A stretch of 64,000 nucleotides of DNA from Tigriopus japonicus (lineage: Eukaryota > Arthropoda > Copepoda > Harpacticoida > Harpacticidae), in contig JAAGOF010000088.1 of the NCBI GenBank assembly GCA_010645155.1, forward strand, positions 1,450,348 through 1,514,347, in the 5' to 3' direction. The notes below the pieces were generated by a model. That model saw only the letters and a list, made by a program, of their open reading frames with translations. It had not been told where the DNA came from and made no database searches. A program made the translations under genes and the position numbers. Every line of letters starts with the position of its first letter. The stretch's first letter is position 1. Of this stretch, positions 62,838 to 64,000 are shown in pieces.

Positions 62838-64000
62838 GTAAGCCGAAGAAATTTCATACATACACAATCAGGGATTCTAGGGATATTTCTGGAACATGGT
62901 TCCATCCGTGGCTTCAGGTTCAAATCTTGAAATTGCCAATGTAATGTGTGCACCCAACCTTGTAAGCTACCGCAATATTATCCCACATCAAAATGGAACG
63001 TCACATTCTCATATCAACGCGAGTTCAGCCGTGCATTTCAAGCTTGCCAATTTTTCTAAGCAAATGCCTTGTTCACTTCAAGCACGTTCCACTTCGCCGA
63101 GGTTGACGGGAAGGCCAGCTGGGCTTTCTCTGTGGTTCTAATCCAAAAAACTTCGTTCCAAAAGAGGGATTCTTGGGGTTTGAAGTTGTTATACACACAT
63201 ACACACACATGCACCCATACACACAGACCCAAATGTCCTTGAACCTTTGGCGACCACAAAGTTCCAACTCCTCTTTGGTCTGCTCGAGTGTTCCTCCTCC
63301 TATTATATCATAGTTCCATGTATGTATGCACAGTGTAATCGTTTCAGCCTCGTCCTTCACACATGCAGTGACAATGACTAGGAATTTTATTGTTTTCTTC
63401 ACTCTCTCGTTCTTCCCTTCTCCATCCACCCAAGAGTTGGTTGTTCCACCCAGTGCCAAAAGAGCCCCACCAGGCCTTCTTCTGCCATTGTGGTATGTCA
63501 ACATAGATCCGGGAAAGTTTGCCTGTGCCCTACATACAGTACTTGGCTACTTTGTAACGGCAACGCCATGAACCAGTAGCTCAGGAGCTCCTGTGTATTT
63601 TGAGCAAACAAATGGCCCTCCCCCTCTCATCGAACCAATATTTCTTCGAATTTTGCCTCCCTCAAGTCAGAAGGGAGCAGAAAAATCTCTAGTAAAAGGC
63701 TAGGCAAAGAAGAAGGAAGGAAGGAAGCTCTCTCGTTCTCGCTTTCTCTTTCTTCAGTTCGGTGCGTTCTTCAACGCTTCATTCTTTCGCTTTGCCCGAT
63801 AAAACTCTAATTTATGGCCTCGAAAATCCGCCTCCTCTCGAATACTTGTTCTCCAGCTTCACATTAGAGTTGGCAAAAATTACCGATTCTGACCAGTTTT
63901 CGTCATGGACCAATAATCTAGCTTCCTTTGGATATGATATGGCGGTTGCTTGTCAAATCGCTAAAAGCCAATTTGGACGAGTTTAATTACCGCGGTACCG
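62838..64000 (+). other. Ankyrin intron, running off the right edge
   Basis: No continuation of the ZU5 domain (expected IxPPRxxxxPTRxTCR-type sequence) is found before the end. It contains a CA-type microsatellite at about 63191-63228 and a (GGAA)n run at about 63712-63727. Confidence 0.7.
63191..63228. repeat. (CA)n-rich microsatellite
   Basis: CACACATACACACACATGCACCCATACACACAG-type run inside the ankyrin intron. Confidence 0.75.

Noticed and set aside
62520..62867. 115-codon minus-strand frame
   Set aside because: A shadow of the ankyrin ZU5 exon on the opposite strand.
1..64000. CRISPR array, bacterial operon, prophage or tRNA cluster
   Set aside because: No regularly spaced repeats, no ribosome-binding-site-led gene rows and no tRNA that folds; spliced genes show that the DNA is eukaryotic.

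Overview
This window is eukaryotic nuclear DNA, most likely from an arthropod and plausibly a crustacean such as a copepod. It is AT-rich with long non-coding stretches. The genes are split by introns of very different size: 56 and 68 bp in two minus-strand genes, and about 8 to 11 kb in the plus-strand growth-factor model. There are many degenerate DNA transposons and simple repeats, and nothing bacterial. The lineage call is an inference from gene style; no species marker is present. Most long open frames in the window are chance frames.

Layout. 1-9.5 kb: no supported gene, mostly AT-rich spacer with short microsatellites. 9.5-10.5 kb (minus): a seven-transmembrane orphan receptor with a 56-bp intron just before its coding region. 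10.5-24 kb: spacer holding a complete small hAT-type element with a perfect 8-bp target duplication. 24.0 to about 35.6 kb, possibly to 47.5 kb (plus): exons of a secreted cystine-knot growth factor of PDGF/VEGF (Pvf) type. Exon 1 carries the signal peptide and cysteines 1-4, and exon 2 carries the closing CxC. The splice phases match exactly across a 10.9-kb intron. Two further exon candidates (43.3 kb and a His-rich terminal exon at 47.0 kb) can be joined in phase but are less certain.

The growth-factor introns are full of mobile elements: four copies of a foldback element, a TA-flanked element with GGGTGTC-type ends, a compound inverted-repeat element, a broken hAT transposase, and several orphan coding-like fragments. 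48.8-49.8 kb (minus): a complete two-exon PAP2-family lipid phosphatase of the PLPP4/PLPP5 type. 51-62 kb: higher-complexity non-coding DNA with GAGA tracts and a possible 5' untranslated exon. 62.4-62.84 kb (plus): one exon of an ankyrin, holding the start of the ZU5 (spectrin-binding) domain; the gene continues beyond the right edge.

The genes do not form one pathway. The growth factor and the receptor act in extracellular signalling, PAP2 in membrane lipid turnover, and ankyrin in the membrane skeleton. The points most worth checking are the divergent growth factor (no interchain cysteines, very long basic loop 3, two open frames in its second exon), the ZU5 exon with no ankyrin repeats in the 11 kb before it, and the foldback family.
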